NCBI GenBank assembly: GCA_022361035.1
Contig: JAKSBP010000191.1
Span: 1-34,644 of the forward strand
Direction: 5' to 3'
DNA from: Clostridia bacterium
GTDB taxonomy: Bacteria; Bacillota; Clostridia; Peptostreptococcales; Caminicellaceae
DNA length: 34,644 bases
The translations under genes were made by a program, and so were the position numbers. Shown here one piece after another: positions 33,477 through 34,644 of this stretch. The notes below the pieces were generated by a model. The model had not been told where the DNA came from and ran no database searches. It was given only the letters and a program-made list of their open reading frames with translations. Numbering within the stretch: position 1 is the stretch's first letter; every line of letters starts with the position of its first letter.

Positions 33477-33506
33477 TTGACAAAAGAAGCCAGGCTTTGC
33501 TATATA
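33477..33506 (+). promoter_or_regulatory. Extended -10 housekeeping promoter
   Basis: TTGACA (33477-33482), an 18-base spacer and TATATA (33501-33506) preceded by TGC (an extended -10) make this one of the two best promoters in the window. Transcription would start near 33513 and run about 250 bases through structured RNA before the leader peptide. Confidence 0.8.
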
Positions 33507-33760
33507 CTTGTCCTCCTTTCTGTGATAGAATAGAAAAACTTTACATTTTTATTAAAAAAATGAAAAATTTCATATTCTCTCATTCGTTGATTTAAATTTT
33601 AAGTGGCATTTAACCACTAAAAACAGACAAGCTTAAATCGGTATGTTAAAAAATTAACATTAATTTGAGGTTCGGCCTCTCATACAAATGTGGTAAGGGC
33701 TGATATAGGTTGCGATGAGATACTTGTGCAAGGGAGAATTTTTGCAAGGAGGCTTTACGT

Positions 33761-33871
33761 ATGCTTTCTTATTATCCTGTGGACAAGCCCCTAAATACAG
33801 CTAATGGGGCTTTTTTTATACCTATTTTGTCAATTTTTTTAAAATTTCATAGAAATAAAATCCTTGACTAA
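33761..33871 (+). CDS. Leader peptide of an attenuator
   Basis: A 36-codon frame starts at ATG 33761, eight bases after AAGGAGG (33746-33752). It begins MLSYYPVDKPLNTANG and the attenuator hairpin lies within codons 9-17. The position and the overlap with a terminator resemble the leader peptides ahead of ribosomal-protection and similar resistance genes of Tn916-type elements. The peptide probably matters through ribosome position, not as a product. Confidence 0.6.
   Translation: MLSYYPVDKPLNTANGAFFIPILSIFLKFHRNKILD
33785..33817 (+). terminator. Attenuator terminator inside the leader frame
   Basis: AAGCCCC (33785-33791) pairs with GGGGCTT (33806-33812), followed by T residues to 33817. 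GGAGGCTT at 33749-33756, in the ribosome site of the leader, could compete for the same AAGCC strand, giving an antiterminator alternative. Confidence 0.8.
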
Positions 33872-33903
33872 AGAGTCACACGGTTTCGTGTGGCTCTTTT
33901 TTT
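33872..33903 (+). terminator. Second strong terminator of the leader
   Basis: An 11-bp stem (33872-33882 with 33887-33897, one G-T pair, loop GTTT) is followed by seven T residues. It starts exactly at the leader stop codon, so a ribosome finishing the leader frame would cover it. Confidence 0.85.
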
Positions 33904-34010
33904 GTTGTTTTGTCAAGAAAGGAGTATTACAAATGAAAACCAGATGTCGCAGCCCGTAACCTTCGTTTTTTCAAGGCGGTATATCAAACGAAAAAATGGA
34001 GGTTAGGAGA

Positions 34011-34436
34011 ATGAAAGTAAAAATAAATTATCAAGGTAGAGAAATATGGGTAGAGGAAGAAGTAAAAAATTGTTTAGATGATTTTGCAAGAAAACAGGAT
34101 GCAATGGAAAGAAGATCACGAAGGCATGAAGTGTTATGGGATGCCCTTCAGATTGAAGGAATGGACAAGGCTAGGGAATGTGCAGAAATGAATAGCAATG
34201 TTGAGGATGAAGTTATAAAAACTATTTATTTAGAGGCAGTTTGCCAAATTGTCCAAGGCTTAGATGCATTAGAGAAAGCAATATTTGTAGATAAGTACTT
34301 CAATGGACTAAAGTACAAAGAATTAGAAGCTAAATATAATATCCCTGATTCAACGATTCATTCAAAACTAAGCCGTATTTTAAAGGTTATTCAACGAAAA
34401 ATAAACGGTTCATCAAATAAAAAATATAAAAAATAA
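34011..34436 (+). CDS. Sigma-region-4-like regulator
   Basis: This 141-residue protein has a charged N-terminal half (MKVKINYQGREIWVEEEVK, FARKQDAMERRSRRHEVLWDA) and a C-terminal sigma-70 region 4 HTH (GLDALEKAIFVDKYFNGLKYKELEA, YNIPDSTIHSKLSRILKVIQRKI). No region 2 is visible. Similar short sigma-like regulators occur in Tn916-family and related elements, often ahead of excision or recombinase genes. ATG 34011 is set by TAGGAG just upstream; ATG 33996 is an alternative adding five residues. Confidence 0.8.
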   Translation: MKVKINYQGREIWVEEEVKNCLDDFARKQDAMERRSRRHEVLWDALQIEGMDKARECAEMNSNVEDEVIKTIYLEAVCQIVQGLDALEKAIFVDKYFNGLKYKELEAKYNIPDSTIHSKLSRILKVIQRKINGSSNKKYKK

Positions 34437-34450
34437 AAAATTTTTTCGGA

Positions 34451-34545
34451 AAAACATGCTCTAACTGACCTAAAGGGTGAAGGGGAATTTATTCTTCTTC
34501 ACCCTTGTTTTGTTCTTTTAAAAATGATGGAGCATGTTTTGTTTT
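34451..34545 (+). terminator. Nested double terminator after the regulator
   Basis: An inner 10-bp stem (AAGGGTGAAG 34473-34482 with CTTCACCCTT 34497-34506, then GTTTTGTTCTTTT) lies inside an outer 11-bp perfect stem (AAAACATGCTC 34451-34461 with GAGCATGTTTT 34530-34540). Both arms can form together. It ends the 34011 transcript and perhaps opposing transcription as well. Confidence 0.75.
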
Positions 34546-34615
34546 ATCCATAGGGCAGTATTTGAGTACGTTACTCCTATGACCTTAACGGGAAAGCGAC
34601 ATAAGGGAAAACGCC

Positions 34616-34644
34616 ATGACGAGGTTAAAACCTCCAGCGATAAA
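34616..34644 (+). CDS. Possible start of a gene cut by the window edge
   Basis: ATG 34616 has AAGGG eight bases upstream and opens a frame (MTRLKPPAI...) that runs off the window. Nine codons are too few to identify it. A recombinase following a sigma-like regulator would fit the usual layout of such elements, but this is only a guess from context. Confidence 0.3.

Larger units (their letters stand above)
33310..34010 (+). other. 700-bp non-coding regulatory region
   Basis: This region separates the transfer cluster from the regulator gene at 34011. It holds, in order: a 9-bp hairpin (33363-33371 with 33381-33389), a promoter (33477-33506), hairpins at 33602-33618 and 33643-33660 (ATGTTAA/TTAACAT), a GAGG/CCTC hairpin near 33668-33680, a 36-codon leader frame, two terminators and an 8-codon frame (33933-33959, MKTRCRSP) with its own AAAGGAG site. 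It looks like a long cis-acting RNA leader. Confidence 0.6.

Noticed and set aside
1..34644. tRNA, rRNA and insertion sequences
   Set aside because: I saw no cloverleaf-like segment, rRNA signature, transposase frame or paired terminal repeats.

Overview
The window is AT-rich DNA from a low-GC Gram-positive bacterium, most likely an endospore-forming anaerobe of the Clostridia/Tissierellia type. This rests on strong AGGAGG ribosome sites, frequent TTG and GTG starts, S-layer-homology (SLH) anchoring, a Spo0E-like protein, and Firmicute-type ParAB, MobC and relaxase proteins. It reads as most of a conjugative element (an integrative conjugative element or a plasmid). No integrase, replication initiator or att site can be identified with confidence inside it.

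Layout. (1) 1-4190: maintenance module with a decayed first parA, intact parA-parB, a small RadC-N-like protein, a RadC/JAB protein and a Toprim primase-like protein. (2) 4338-7721: a sigma factor with a putative short anti-sigma partner, then secreted products: a frameshifted small exported protein, an amidase_6-like wall enzyme and a lipoprotein. (3) 7779-10048: candidate oriT with four consecutive hairpins, mobC and a MOBP-type relaxase (both best explained by ATA initiation codons), a small CxxC protein and an unrecognised gene. (4) 10156-13854: a 1232-residue SLH surface protein with eight about 92-residue repeats. (5) 13953-33309: a long, almost wholly co-directional transfer cluster. 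(6) 33310-34644: a long untranslated leader with a tet(M)-style attenuator but no resistance gene behind it, a sigma-region-4 regulator, strong terminators, and possibly the first codons of another gene.

The most notable feature is region 5. It interleaves conjugative type IV secretion parts (VirD4, a VirB2-like protein, VirB6-like, VirB3/PrgI-like, a VirB4 apparently split in two, an M23 wall hydrolase) with what looks like a complete Tad/Flp (type IVc) pilus set: prepilin-like subunits, prepilin peptidase, CpaB, two TadZ/CpaE-type ATPases, TadA, TadB, TadC and two TadE/TadG-like pseudopilins. The gene order and tight couplings suggest one machine or two co-regulated machines. A working model is that the SLH adhesin and the Tad pilus provide donor-recipient contact in a monoderm host while the VirB4/VirD4 apparatus moves the relaxase-bound strand. 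Two XRE repressors and a Spo0E-like protein give possible links to host physiology. All functional assignments come from reading motifs by eye; no database search was possible.
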